A stretch of 64,000 nucleotides of DNA from assembly GCA_024760905.1 (NCBI GenBank), contig CM045739.1, positions 5,001-69,000 on the forward strand. The letters run 5' to 3'. Numbering within the stretch: the first letter of the stretch is position 1; every line of letters begins with the position of its first letter. The translations under genes were made by a program, and so were the position numbers. Below, in pieces: positions 33,101 to 45,060 of this stretch. The DNA comes from Plotosus lineatus (taxonomy: Eukaryota; Chordata; Actinopteri; Siluriformes; Plotosidae). Below the pieces are notes generated by a model that saw only the letters and a program-made list of their open reading frames with translations, did no database searches and was not told the origin of the DNA.

Positions 33101-34235
33101 TAAGTTTCCTTTCAAAGCTATTTACATGTTGTGTATAAAATGAAAGGCCTGCTGTAGTAAATGGAAAAAGTCAGCTGGTCTGAAAGATGTTGACGGTCAC
33201 ATAGCTGCACAGGACAGCTCAGAAAAAATAAGCATGGCAAATTATTGATTGATTTTTTTTTTTCATTTATTTTCTGAAAACCATGTAATCATAATTAGGG
33301 TTGCATAATTCGATAACTCGGTTAGTGCAATGGGGTCAAGGCAAATGATATGAAAATTAAACAGACACTGTAATCTTGTTGGAACATTTCCTACTCTCCA
33401 TTCTACTTGTACTATTATCAGGAATGTAAAGCAAGATCTCTAAAGCCAGATGCTGAGATTATGCCCCCCCCCCAAAAAAAAAAACAAAAACAAACACCCA
33501 AATAAAGTAATTAAAATAAATAGACAATTCTTTCGAAAGAGGGTTGGTGGGGAGTTTTATTCTTTTGATTCACCCCAGGGTGAAGCAAGCTAATTTCTAA
33601 GTTAATTATTTACAGATATGAATTGGAGGTCAATGGTATAGTATGATATTGGCCCCCCTCATAATGAGCTCAATAAGGCAGGAGTTGAACCCTGGCTGGG
33701 GATATTGATTTTAATAATCCTATCAGGCACACGGACAACACGGTTTTCAAAATGGATCTGATGCATGTTGATGTATATATCCTATCAGAACTTTCAATTC
33801 TGCCAGCGTGATTTTAATTGCTTTAGTACTTTAAGTGGCAAACATTAATTACTGGGTGTTTTTTTTTTTTTTTTTTATCATATGTTTATCTGCTATTCCA
33901 TTTTTAAATGGTTTAAAAGACGGGAAAGGAAAAAAATGCAAAGGGATTTTTTTTTTCTTTTTTTTTTTTCCCCCCCCTGAATGCATCAGGTAATCAATAC
34001 ATCAGACTAATTTCGGCATGTATTAATGTAACATTATATCCATGATTGACTTTTGCAAATATCCAGTCTAATTGGCAATGAACATGCTAATGTATGAGAT
34101 GCTGTGAGATTTCCATATGCCAAAATCATACTATGAATGGAATCTCCCTGTCGCGATTGAAGAGCCCAAATAACGCCGAATAGAAAGACTGGAGCTTAAT
34201 TTATTTATTTAGATTTTGTTTGAAAAAAATTGATT
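33101..34235. other. No recognisable feature; A- and T-runs
   Basis: Noncoding AT-rich sequence with homopolymers (C/A run about 33466-33485, T-runs 33858-33877 and 33949-33970). No domain-bearing ORF. Confidence 0.5.
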
Positions 34236-34372
34236 TAATGTGGACAGAGGTCTGCCCTGCAATGGCCTGGTGAGCTGTTCATGGTGTACTCTGCCCACGC
34301 CTAAAATCAGCTGAGATGGGTGCCAGCTTTCTGTAACCCTAATTAGGATTAAACGGTTCAGAAAATGAATGG
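34236..34372 (+). repeat. SINE tail fragment
   Basis: CTGCCCTGCAATGGCCTGGT through CCCTAATTAGGATTAAACGG matches the 3' part of the 32768 SINE. The head is missing (5' truncated). Confidence 0.75.
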
Positions 34373-34624
34373 ATGTATATCATCCATGGCATGTTATATA
34401 TTTCATGCACTACTGAGGGCAAAGGCAAGTTTGTTAGCACACATTAGAAAAACCTCATTATTTTACTTACGAATCACACATACACACAATAAATTAAAAA
34501 ATTATTTCCCCCCCTCCCCCCTACTGTGAGAAATGCTAGTTCTGGGCTGATGATCATGTTCATTCAGATGTTGTTTCCACAGAGAAGTCCAATTTAGTTC
34601 TGATACAATTATGTCATCCAACAT

Positions 34625-34860
34625 TGACAGGGTAGTGGTGGCCCAGTGGGAGAGTGTTGGCTTAGGGGTGTGGAAGCCCGACCATCACCGGATTGTCCTC
34701 AGGGATCACTCACCCTCCAAGCCCCACCCCACCTCACCCCACCCACTCCACACACACACACACACAGTGCGGCAAACTGGATTATCAAAGGCAAACCACA
34801 CCTCTCACTGTCTGTGACTAGAGACATTTTAAGTAACCGTTGCAAGTCAGGCAGATACAA
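34625..34860 (+). repeat. SINE head fragment
   Basis: GGGTAGTGGTGGCCCAGTGG (A box) through TGGATTATCAAAGGCAAACC and CTCTCACTGTCTGTG matches the first two-thirds of the 32768 SINE. It has a CA microsatellite insertion (34750-34766). The tail is absent. Confidence 0.7.
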
Positions 34861-35383
34861 CTGCAACAACCTCTTTGTTGATAATTCATATTTTATTATC
34901 AACATTTTTTTTTCTCACATTTTTCCTTTGATTCCATCTAGAGGAGACTGATGTACATTGCTATATTGACCATTACCCCAACATTACAGACACAAGTGTA
35001 ATAAGTACAGTACAGTTTTTGTTTATTTACTCAGACTTTAGGCTACCTCTGCATTCAATGAATGCTAATGAGCTTGGCAGATTTTGGATTTGCCAACTTT
35101 TCTGACGAATGTTATTTTGTGACTTTTAGAGACTATTTGCGACTGCGTTCCTCCATAACCAGCCTGTAGCATTCTGCTCTGGTGCGTTTCATTTGATTCT
35201 CGGTTTATGGAGAAAGCTGAGTCTCATTCTGAGCACTGTGAGAAGAAGTGACTCATAACTGGACATACAAACTCGTGTGTTTTACTTTAAAGAAAGCTGA
35301 AATCGGGCTGTAATTACTTTTAATCAAAGTTAAAGTGAAACGCTGAACATTCGGACTGGAGAGAACAACAACGGCAAAATAAA
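34861..35383. other. Upstream of TRIM pseudogene; no clear promoter
   Basis: AT-rich 5' flank of the TRIM remnant. The stretch 35200-35383 resembles a 5' UTR leading to the ATG at 35384 in an AAAATGG context. No TATA box at a convincing distance. Confidence 0.35.
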
Positions 35384-37560
35384 ATGGCTTCCCAGTTCTC
35401 CGAGGAGGATTTCTCCTGTCCCATGTGCTGTGAAATCTTCAAGAATCCTGTTGTTCTGGGCTGCAGTCACAGTGTGTGTAAAGTGTGTTTGGAGAAGTTC
35501 TGGGACACCAAAGGATCCAGAGAATGTCCCGTTTGTAGGAGGGAGTTATCAATGCAAGAACCTCCCACAAATCTGGCCTTAAAGAACCTGTGTGAGACTT
35601 TCTTACAGGTGAGAAGTCGGAGATCTTCATCAGGGTCTGAAACGGTCTGCACAATGAGAAATTCAAACTCTTCTGTCTGGACAATCAACAGCCGGTGTGT
35701 GTAGTGTGTCAAAGTTCAAGAAAATACACCAACCACAAATTCTGCACCATTGATGAGGCAGTAACAGACTGTAAGGTTAATGTATATTACAAAAACACAC
35801 TGTTTATTTGGGAGATTTAATTGTACAATGTTCAGTGGTGTGAAGCAACAATGTGTACAATAAGATCTGAAACAGTCTCCATGCAGTGTGTGGCTTTGTT
35901 TCAGGAGGAGCTCAAAACTGCACTGAAGCCCCTACAGGAGAAACTGGAGGTCTTTGAAGACTGTAAACTGAACTGGAGTCAGACTGCAAAACATATAAAG
36001 TTCAGAATCAATAGCATGGGTTTTATATTATAATTATACAGTGGTACCTCACTTTACGAAATTAATCCGTTCCAGCGCCTTTTTTTGTAAACTGCATTTT
36101 TCATAAATTGAGCAGCATTTTACATGTAAAATACATGATTCGTTCCAAGGCTCTCGATACTACCCCATAAACCCTTTTAAAAATTATAAAAGTACACCAA
36201 TTTTGTATTAAATATGTTAAAAGAAAATCGTTTACCTTTTTTTAAATCTCTCGTCCCACCCATGCGACGCTTTAAAGTCCAAGGGTTGCTGGTCTGAAGA
36301 ACCCCAGCCCCACCCTCCTTCACAAGGTCCTTAAATATGGTTTTTGCTTTTTCCGCATTAATTGCCTCCGTCACCGTCTGTCCACTTTTAATGCCTCCTT
36401 CTGCTTCAATATCGTCCCGATTGTAGAGGGGTTTCGGCCATACCCCTTGCGATTTCACTAGCCGGAATCCCACTTTCATATTTTATCATCTCCTGTTTTA
36501 CTTTAATTGATAACGGGGCCCACTTCTTTTCAGTCTCACCAGGAATCACTTTCTTGGGGCTCATGATTAATAACGAAAAATAATGCTGCAATAAGTGCAC
36601 TCAAAAAAACCCCATGAACCAACAGTACAACTGTCCTTCGCTCGTATGTGTCGAACAATGGGTCGAAGGCACACGAAAAGCATTATGGGTACAGTACTGC
36701 GTTATGGAGATTCGGCTCCCTTCGAGCCAATGGAAGGCCGGCGGATGGGTAGGGGGGCAATAAATGGGAAAGCAACTCGCGCATTGTTTGAATGATGCAT
36801 TTGAATTTTTAAGATGGCGCTTTCGTAACGTGAACTTGTTTTGTATCCAGAGATATAAATTTTAGGAAAATGCATTTCATAACCTGCATTTTTCGTTTGG
36901 TGAGACTTTCGTAAAGTGAGGTAGCACTGTATTTTACATCCTTGCATAATGGATTCTATTTGGTTGGATTTCTTCTTCATTGCAGATTCAGGCCCAACAC
37001 ACAGAACATCAGATTAAGGAGGAGTTTGAGACCGGTTTCTACGAGATGAAGAGGCAGTCAGGATCACTGCACTGAGAGAGGAAGAGGAGCAGAAGAGTCA
37101 GATGATGACGAAGAAGTTGGAGAAGCTGAACAGAGACATTTCATGTCTTTCAGACACAATCAGAGCCATAGAAGAGGAGATGGGAGGTGAAGATGTGTCA
37201 TTCTTACAAGTGAGGATCATTTATTCAGTATTTATACTGTGAGAAAGTAAAACTTGTTTCCATCATCAGAAACGTCACATTTCATTGGTGTAAAAAAATG
37301 CCAATCACTGATATTTACTTTGCTGTTTTACAGAACTATGAGGCCACAGTGAAAAGGTGAGTGATGTGCTTCCTGTCTCTCTCATTCTGTGTTTCTGAAT
37401 CCAGACCCACAGCAGCACTGAATCCTGAATGTGTTTACAGAGCCCAGTGCACACTGCAGCATCCAGAGGAGCTTTCAGGAGCACTGATCCATGTGGCAAA
37501 GCATCTGAGCAACCTGAAGTTCAGAGTCTGGGAGAAGATGCAGGACACCGTACAATACAG
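35384..37560 (+). pseudogene. TRIM-family E3 ligase gene remnant (finTRIM-like)
   Basis: Exon 1 (35384-35775): MASQFSEEDFSCPMCCEIF starts a C3HC4 RING (CPMC..CSHSVC..C..CPVC) for ubiquitin transfer. A frameshift near 35645 then moves the B-box (KFKLFCLDNQQPVCVVC) to another frame. Exon 2 (35905-36000) is the classic 96-bp coiled-coil exon with its donor GT lost. Exon 3 (36986-37209) has a deletion (224 bp rather than about 234) and a stop. Exon 4 (37334-37356) is the typical 23-bp exon. Exon 5 starts 37405 and is cut before the PRY-SPRY by a PLE fragment. Exon lengths strongly support a TRIM gene. Non-functional unless the frameshifts are sequence errors; even then the SPRY is missing. Confidence 0.85.
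36039..36929 (-). mobile_element. Tigger/pogo-like transposon in TRIM intron 2
   Basis: Inverted termini CAGTGGTACCTCACTTTACG and its complement at 36910-36929 are flanked by TA (36037-36038 and 36930-36931). The minus strand encodes MSPKKVIPGETEKKWAPLSI, an N-terminal HTH of Tigger transposases, and a fragment near 36300. Only about 0.9 kb remains, so the DDE domain is deleted. Confidence 0.8.
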
Positions 37561-38893
37561 TAACGTCCACTGGACCCCGGAGACGGCGAAATCCATCCTA
37601 AACCATTGGCTGGGATTTTTAAACTGGTAGGCCCGAAATGCCCAAATCTCGGGAACGGGCCCCGTAACATCAATCTATCTCGATCCTTTAGATTGTCCAA
37701 AGACGAAGAGACCCTCTTGAACAGAGGCCTCGAATTCATCCCTTCACTCAACTTGGACAAAGATAGAAAATCACAAACTCTATTCGACCTCCAAACTTTC
37801 CATAGGAGAGTCCTACTGGCCTCTTTCTTCGAACACAAAACAGGGACCCAGAAATGCCCCTTCACACACGCCTCAAACTGGACACCCAAACTGAGCCAGG
37901 TACCACCACAAGTCAGAAAATTTATCAGGGCTAACCTCCACGCGACGCGGTCACTCGATTGGCACGATAACACTCGACCTAACCTCGGTAGTTCTGAAGT
38001 CAAGGCCCTATTTAAACTATTGAAGAACAAGAAGATAGTGATCAAACCCGCGGACAAGGGCAGCTCGATAGTGATAATGGACAGGACACAGTACCAGTGG
38101 GAGGCCCAGAGACAATTATCTAAAACCGAACATTACAAAAACAGAGGAGCCCATTTTTCCACACACGATCCCTATGGTTAAACAGATTATAATCGACCTA
38201 TTCGACAAAAATTTCCTCAGCAGAAAACAAACATCTCCTCGACACGATCGGATCACGGCCACGTCGCTTTTACTTGCTACCTAAAATCCACAAGGACCCG
38301 GCGTCCTGGAGCATCCCCCATATAATCCCTCCCGGACGACCCATAGTGTCAGACTGCAACAGTGACACGTATAAATTGGCCGAATACATAGATTATTACC
38401 TAAACCCCATATCCAATAGACACCCCAGTTATATTAAAGACACGTACGACTTTATCGACAAAGTCAGACAGATTCAAATTACGACCCGATCGTTTCTTTT
38501 CACAATCGACATCGACAGCCTCTATACCAACATAGACATCGAAGCCGGCTTAAAAGCAGTCAAAGCCTGGTTTCTCAAATACCTGGACGAAAGCAGACCG
38601 GACGATCACATTCTCCGTCTCCTCGAGATCAACCTAAAACGTAATGACTTTGAATTCGATGGTAAGTACTACCTGCAGGTCAAGGGCACAGCGATGGGCA
38701 AAAAGTTTGCCCCTTCCTATGCAAATATCTATATGGCAGATTGGGAGGAAACAGCCTTAGCGATCTGTCCCATCAAACCCGTACAATATTTTAGATATCT
38801 GGACGATATATGGGGAATTTGGGGAGACTCCGAGGACACGTTCGAGGACTTCACTAGCATCTTAAACACACATCATCCTTCCATTAAAAATTA
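37560..38893 (+). mobile_element. PLE copy 2, truncated at both ends
   Basis: Nearly identical to 21700-22990 of copy 1. It starts within the SGNH block V segment (ACTGGACCC..GACGGCGAAATCC) at the TRIM junction and stops 3' of the RT YLDD motif, where satellite begins. It lacks the N-terminal part, most of the SGNH domain, the thumb and GIY-YIG. Confidence 0.85.
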
Positions 38894-38894
38894 A
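37606..38894 (+). pseudogene. PLE copy 2 reverse transcriptase
   Basis: 37606-38181 covers the RT N-terminal region. After one frame change near 38160, 38274-38894 is open through LLPKIHKDPASWSIPHIIPP, RPIVSDCNSDTYKLAEYI, FTIDIDSLYTNIDIEAGL (motif A), VKGTAMGKKFAPSYANIYM (B) and YFRYLDDIWGIW (C). Better preserved than copy 1 and useful for seeing the indels there. Ends abruptly at ILNTHHPSIKN where satellite joins. Confidence 0.85.
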
Positions 38895-39316
38895 CCTTAA
38901 CCTCTAGCTCCTAACCCCAAACCTATACCCTAACCCTAACCTTAACCTCTAGCCCCTAACCCCAAGCCCAAACCTTAACCCCAACCTCGACCCAGGCCCA
39001 ATTCCCCCTCTTCCACGTGGCCTTAGCCTGCCCTCTGCTGGATAACCTAGGGGAGCACACCCCATGGTCCCCTTCCAGCAACCCAAAATACACTTCACTT
39101 CTCCTTATTGATAACCAAACTCAAAATTGCCCCAAGTCTGGCTCAACCCCAACCTATGGCTGGGGGTCAACTTGCTTCGTGGGGGGCTGGCCCCCTGGGG
39201 GGTCTGAATGACACGGGGGAAGGACCGTGCACAACGGGGCGCACCGGTACACACCGGGGACCCTGACTCTTAGGCTAGCCCCTCGGCTTCCCTAACATCT
39301 CCCCCTAACCCTAATC
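38894..39316. repeat. Interstitial subtelomeric satellite block 2
   Basis: Short CCTTAACCTCTAGCTCCTAA array (38894-38985) followed by one full ~330-bp unit (38990-39310) ending CTAACATCTCCCCCTAACCC. Same orientation as the terminal arrays. Sandwiched between PLE copy 2 and an RTE fragment with no visible target duplication. Confidence 0.8.
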
Positions 39317-40655
39317 CATTTTCTGACAAGAATATTCAACAAGGTCTTAGAAAATGAGCAGATGCCGGAGGAATGGAGGAGAAGTGTGCTTATGCCCATT
39401 TTTAAGAACATTGACAACAAACGAGCAATACAATGAAGTTATGGGAAAGAATAGTGGAAGCTAGACTAAGGGCAGAGGTCAGCATTTGTGAACCACAGTT
39501 TGGTTTCATGCCAAGAAAGAGCACCACAGATGCAGTGTTTGCTTTGAGGATGTTAAGAGAGAAGTACAGAGAAGGTCAGAAGGAGCTGCATTGTGCCTTT
39601 GTGGATCTGGAGAAAGCATATGACAGGGTGCCGAGAGAAGAACTGTGGTATTGTATGAGGGAAATCTGGAGTGGCAGAGAAGTATGTTAGAGTTGTGCAG
39701 GACATGTATGAGAGATGTAAAACAGTGGTGAGGTGTGCTGTCGGTGTGACAGAAGAGTTCAAGGTGGAGGTGGGACTGCATCAAGGGTCAGCTCTCAGCC
39801 CCTTCTTGTTTGCTATGGTGATGGACAGGCTGACAGACGAGGTTAGACAAGAATCTCCATGGACTATGATGTTTGCAGATGACATCGTGATCTGTCGTGA
39901 GAGCAGAGAACAAGTGGAGGAAAATCTAGAGAGGTGGAGGTATGCCCTGGAAAGGAGTGGAATGAAGGTTAGTCTCAATAAGACAGAATACATGTGTGTG
40001 AACGACAAGGACCCAAGAGGAACGGTGAGGTTACAGGGGGCACAGATAAAGAAGGTGGAGGATTTTAAGTACTTAGGCTCAACAATCCAGAGCAATAGAG
40101 AGTGTGGAAAAGAGGTGAAGAAGCGTGTGCAGGCAGGTAGGAATGGATGGAGAAAAGTGTCCGGTGTGATGTGTGATAGGAGAGTATCGGCAAGAATGAA
40201 GGGAAAAGTGTACAAGACGGTGATGAGGCCAGCGATTTTGTATGGTTTAGAGACAGTGGCCCTGGGGAAAAGACAGGAGTCAGAGTTGGAGGTAGCAGAG
40301 ATGAAAATGTTGAGGTTCTCTTTGGGAGTAACGAGGATGGATAGGATCAGAAATGAGTACATCAGAGGGACAGCACATGTTAGATGTTTTGGAGACAAAG
40401 TCAGAGAGGCTAGATTGAGATGATTTGGACATGTACAGAGGAGGGATAGTGAGTATATTGGTAGTAGGATGCTGAGGTTGGAACGACCAGGCAGAAGGCC
40501 CAGAGGAAGACCAAAAAGATTTATGGATGTGGTGAAGGCGGACATGAAGGTCGTTGGAATAAGAGTAGAAGATACAGAGGATAGGGAGAGATGGAGGCAG
40601 ATCATTTGCTGTGGCGACCCCCGAAGGGAACAGCCGAAAGAAAAAGAAGAGGGGA
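39317..40655 (+). mobile_element. RTE LINE fragment, RT and 3' end
   Basis: Starts in the RT at TTTTCTGACAAGAATATTCA and runs to the 3' end GGCGACCCCCGAAGGGAACA. 39433-39690 and 39671-40423 are open in different frames and hold FVDLEKAYDRVP, GLHQGSALSP, MMFADDIVI and YGLETVALGKRQESE. 5' truncated; directly abuts satellite. Confidence 0.85.
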
Positions 40656-41150
40656 AAAACTGGAGACAGGAGACAACACAAACACTGATTGTGCCAGAGA
40701 AAAAATAAACAAAACAACAAACACTGGAGACTATGACGCTGAACACTAGCTGAGCTCAACGATAACCAGGGCCCAGAGAGATACACAGGGTATCGGTGAG
40801 CGATGCGGAACAATCTTCCGGCCCAGAGGTGAGCATGCAGCATGTCTTTATCAGGAGTCGATGAGAGGAGTGGAATCAGCTCGAGTAGGTCAGCCATGCA
40901 CCGCTGGGGAGAACAAGGAGTTAGAGAACAGAGCCGCCAAATTCAAAGTCCGCCAAAAACACAGACAATAACAGGTTAGGCGTGAAGTGACTTTTTCTTC
41001 TCTGATTTTTGCAAGTGGTTACAGAACAGCTACTATGTGTATTATCGCCACCAACTGGAGGGGAGTGGAGCTTCAGGATAGAACGTCTATCCTCTGACCT
41101 ATCAAACAGCTCATTCATTTTCTGATTTGCTTATTTTTTTTCCTATTTTG
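40656..41150. other. No recognisable feature
   Basis: Sequence after the RTE 3' end. Possible LTR or transposon debris but no terminal motif, ORF domain or duplication I can identify. Confidence 0.4.
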
Positions 41151-41154
41151 GGTC

Positions 41155-41455
41155 GTATAGAGATGATAACACCCACTGCAGCCAACTCTGAGTGAGGGCA
41201 GGGTACACCCTGGACAGCTCACCAGGCTGTTGCAGGTCAACACTCTCGCAACCATTCATCTCACACTCACATCTGGGAATTATTTTGAACAATAATTTGC
41301 CCTACTTTGCATGTTTTTTGAGTACCTGGAGGAAACCCACACAAGCATGGGGAGAACATGCAAATTCCACACAGAAACGCCCAACCTGGGAATCGAACCC
41401 AGGACCTTCTTGCTGTGAGGTGGTCGTGCTAACCACTATGCCGCTATGCTGCTAT
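41155..41455 (-). repeat. tRNA-derived SINE, second family, minus strand
   Basis: Minus strand: head with B box GGTTCGATTCCCAG and AGCACGACCACCTCACAGCA, body GAACATGCAAATTCCAC.., and tail CAGGGTGTACCCTGCCCTCA. The common fish SINE with the GGAGGAAACCCACACAAGCA core. A second piece is at 62320. Confidence 0.75.
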
Positions 41456-41977
41456 ATTTTTTTTTAAATGTTAAATATTCTATGTCTAGGTGACACGGTA
41501 ATTTTTACTAAGAACAATTTTGATTGTTGTTTCAGTTGATTACACATTCAATTTTAGTGCACAGCCACAGCACAATCTGATAGATCCATTATCTCACCAC
41601 TGCTATAAATGCACTTACTAAGCTACGGCTGTATTATTATAATAAACAGTATTGTTTTTGAACACCCCTCCATTGACTATGATTGGAAAGTTCCATCATC
41701 TGTCATGTTTCTGGAAGAAATGCACAACCAAGAGGCCAGACCAACAAGGGGGGGGCCTTGTTCATAAAGCAGACTTGGATCCATAGTGCTCTTAATCTAC
41801 TGTTTGCTGTTCCCAATGCAATACATGTAGAGTTAAAGGGCCCTAAGAGCACGTATGCAGCCTTGAGTGTGCTTCATGAATACAATTCCTGACAGAATAG
41901 TATATAGGAAGCACCATCTTGACCATTCACTATTAAAAAAATAAAAAAAGTCCGATAAACCTTTTGGTCCTATGCAT
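41456..41977. other. No recognisable feature
   Basis: AT-rich flank of the hAT element. A 69-residue ORF (41683-41892) has no domain and is probably chance. Confidence 0.45.
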
Positions 41978-42065
41978 CAGTGGTCCCCAACCCCTGGGCC
42001 GCAGACTGGTACTGGAATGTGGATCAATTGGTACCGGGATGCACAAGACATAATTAATTATATCA

Positions 42066-42848
42066 TCATCTTCTTCCGCTTAGTCCAGGGTCGGATCGCG
42101 GGGGCAGCAACCTTAGCAAAGAGGTCCAGACGTCCCTCTCCCGAGCCACTTCCTCCAACTCTCCCGGGGGGACACCGAGGCGGTCCCAGACAAGCCGAGA
42201 GACATAGTCCCTCCAGCGTGTTCTAGGTCGACCCCGGGGTCTCTTCCCGGTTGTATATGCCCGAAACACCACACCAGGGAGGCGTCCGGGGGGCATTCTG
42301 ACCAGATGCCCGAGCCACCTCAACTGGCCCCTCTCAATGCGGAGGAGCAGCGGATCTACTCCGAGCTCTCCCTGGATGGCGGAGCTTCTCACCCTATCTC
42401 TAAGGGAGAACCCCGCCACCCGGCGAAGGAAGCTCATTTCAGCCGCTTGTATTCGTGATCTTGTTCTTTCGGTCATTACCCAAAGCTCGTGACCATAGGT
42501 GAGGGCTGGAACGTAGATCGACTGGTAAATTGAGAGCTTCGCCTTGCGGCTCAGCTCCTTTTTCACCACGACGGACCGGTACAGGCACCGCTTAACAGCA
42601 GAGACTGCAGCGATCCGTCTGTCGATCTCTCGCTCCATCCTTCCCTCACTCGTAAACAAGACCCCAAGATACTTAAACTCCTCCACTTGGGGCAGGACCT
42701 CTTTCCCGAACCGGAGGGTGCATTCTACCATTGTCCGACTGAGAACCATGGCCTCGGACTTGGAGGTACTGAGCTTCATCCCGGCTGCTTCGCACTCAGC
42801 TGCGAATCGGTCCAATGAGAGCTGGAGGGCCCGACTTGATGAAGCCAA
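42066..42848 (-). pseudogene. Rex3: Rex3 RT C-terminal part (3' arm)
   Basis: Open for 260 residues: SSSRALQLSLDRFAAECEAA, EAMVLSRTMVEC, VEEFKYLGVLFTSEG, YGHELWVMTERTRSRIQAAE, LRWLGHLVRMPPGRLP and RPRTRWRDYVSRLVWDRLG. This is the RT thumb and C-terminal domain, the best preserved tail of the family in the window. FADDVV precedes it at 42857-42880. Confidence 0.85.
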
Positions 42849-43129
42849 AAGGACAACATCATCCGCAAAAAGCAGAGACGATATCCGATGGCCACCAAAC
42901 CAGAACCCCTCATCGCCTCAACTGCGCCTAGAAATTCTGTCCATAAAAAGTATCCCCTCTATCCCCTCCTTGAATCGCCACCTTATCGTGATGGAGGGGG
43001 TTTGCGTGACCTAATGATCCTAGGAGCTATGTTGTCGGGGGCAAATGCCCCTGGTAGGGTCACCCAAGGCAAACAGGTCCGGGGTGAAGGTCCAGGCAAA
43101 GTGTGATTCAAAACAAACCCCTATGACAC

Positions 43130-45060
43130 ATGAGACAACACAGGAAGCAATCTCCCTTGCCCGGATGCGGGTCACCGGGGTTCCCTCCTGGAGCCAGGCC
43201 CCGGGGAAGGGCTCGAAGGCGAGCGCCTGGTGGTCGGGCTTATGCCCATGGAGCCTGGCCGGGCCCAGCCCGAAAAGGAGACATGGGTCCGCCCTCCCAT
43301 GGACCCACTACCCGTGGGAGGAGTTTTAGGGGTCGGGTGCAGTGTGAGTTGGGTGGCAGCCAAAGGCATGGGTTCTGTCGGACTGATCCTCGGCTACTTA
43401 CTCCGACCCTCGGGACATGGAATGTCACCTCTCTGGCGGGAAAGGAGCTTGATTTGGTGCGTGAGGTGGAGAGATACCGACTAGATATAGTCGGGCTCAC
43501 CTCAACGCATAGCTTGGGCTCTGGAACCATCCATCTCGAAAGAGGTTGGACCTTCTTCTTTTCTGGAGTTGCTCATGGGGAGAGGCAGCGAGCCGGTGTG
43601 GGTATTCTTGTTGCCCTCGGTCTCGGTGCCCAAATGTTGGGGTTCTCCCCGGTTGACGAAAGGGTAGCTTCCCTCCATCTTCGGGTGGGGGGATGGGTCC
43701 TGACTGTTATTTGTGCTTATGCACCAAATGACAGTTCAGAGTACCCACCCTTTTTGGAGTCTTTGGGGGGGTGTTGGAGAACGCTCCCTCGGGAGACTCG
43801 CTCGTTGTCTTGGGAGACTTCAACGCCCATGTGGGCAACGATAGTGTGACCTGGAAGGGTGTGATCGGTAGGTACGGCCTCTCCAGTCTGAATCCGAATG
43901 GTGTTTCGTTGTTGGACTTCTGTGCTCGTCATAGACAAACTATCTCGAACATAAGGGTGTCCATAAGTGCACTTGGCACCAGGACACCCGAGGTCGCAGT
44001 TCGATGATTGACTTTGTAGTCGTGTCATCGGACTTGCGACCATATGTTCTGGACACTCGGGTGAAGAGAGGTGCTGAGCTGTCTACCGATCACTACCTGG
44101 TGGTGAGTTGGCTTCGGTGGTGTGGGAGGTTGCCTTCCAGACCTGACAGGCCCAAGCGTGTAATCAGGGTCTTCTGGGAACGTTTGGCGGAGCCCCCTGT
44201 CCGAGAGGCCTTTAACTCCCACCTCCGGCAGAGCTACAACCACGTTCCGGAGGAGGCGAGGGACATGGAATCCGAATGGGCCATGTTTCGTGCCTCCATT
44301 GCTGAGGCGGCAGCCCATAGCTGTGGCCGTAAGGTCGTCGGTGTTGTTGTGGCGGTAATCCCCGAACCCGGTGGTGGACACCTGCGGTGAAGGGGGCCGT
44401 CCAGCTGAAGAAGGAGGCCTATCGGGTTTTATTAGCCTGTGGGACTCCTGAGGCAGCAAACGGGTACCGGCAGGCCAAACGTGCTGCAGCCGAGGCTGTC
44501 GCAGATGCAAAATCTCGGGCGTGGGAGGAGTTCGGTGAGGGCCTGGAGAGTGATTATCGGTTAGCCTCAAAAAGGTTCTGGGCCACCATCCAACGCCTCA
44601 GGAGGGGGAAGCAGTTCTTCACAAACACTGTTTACAGTGGAGGTGGGGAGCTGCTTACCTTGACTGGGGATGTTGTTGAGAGGTGGAGGGAATACTTTGA
44701 GGACCTTCTCAATCCCACCAACACGCCCTCTGTGGAAGAGGAAGACCCTGGGGGTTCGGGTGAGGGTCCGCCCATCACTGGAGTGGAGGTCCCTGAGGTT
44801 GTCAAAAAGCTCCTCGGTGGTCGAGCTCCGGGGTTGGACGAGATCCGCCCGGAATATCTCAGGGCTCTGGATGTTGTAGGACTGTCTTGGTTGACACGTT
44901 TCTGCAACATTGCGTGGTCATCGGGGGCTGTACCTCTGGATTGGCAAACTGGGGTGGTGGTCCCAATTTTTAAGAAGGGGGACCGGAGGGTGTGTTCCAA
45001 TTATCGGGGAATTACACTCCTCAGCCTACCTGGGAAATTCTATGCAGGGGTACTAGGATC
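43130..45060 (+). pseudogene. Rex3: Rex3 endonuclease and RT N-terminal part (inverted arm)
   Basis: 43130-43849 (FGTWNVTSL-type start as [33 protein letters not shown]), 43771-44040 ([17 protein letters not shown]), 44004-44390 and 44387-45070 ([39 protein letters not shown]) together give the endonuclease and RT up to motif B. Frameshifts near 43780, 44000 and 44390 differ from those of the 16084 copy. Confidence 0.85.

Noticed and set aside
39781..40746. 321-residue minus-strand ORF
   Set aside because: Antisense of the RTE RT fragment at 39317-40655.
41683..41892. 69-residue ORF near the hAT end
   Set aside because: No domain, splice context or conservation cue; likely chance.
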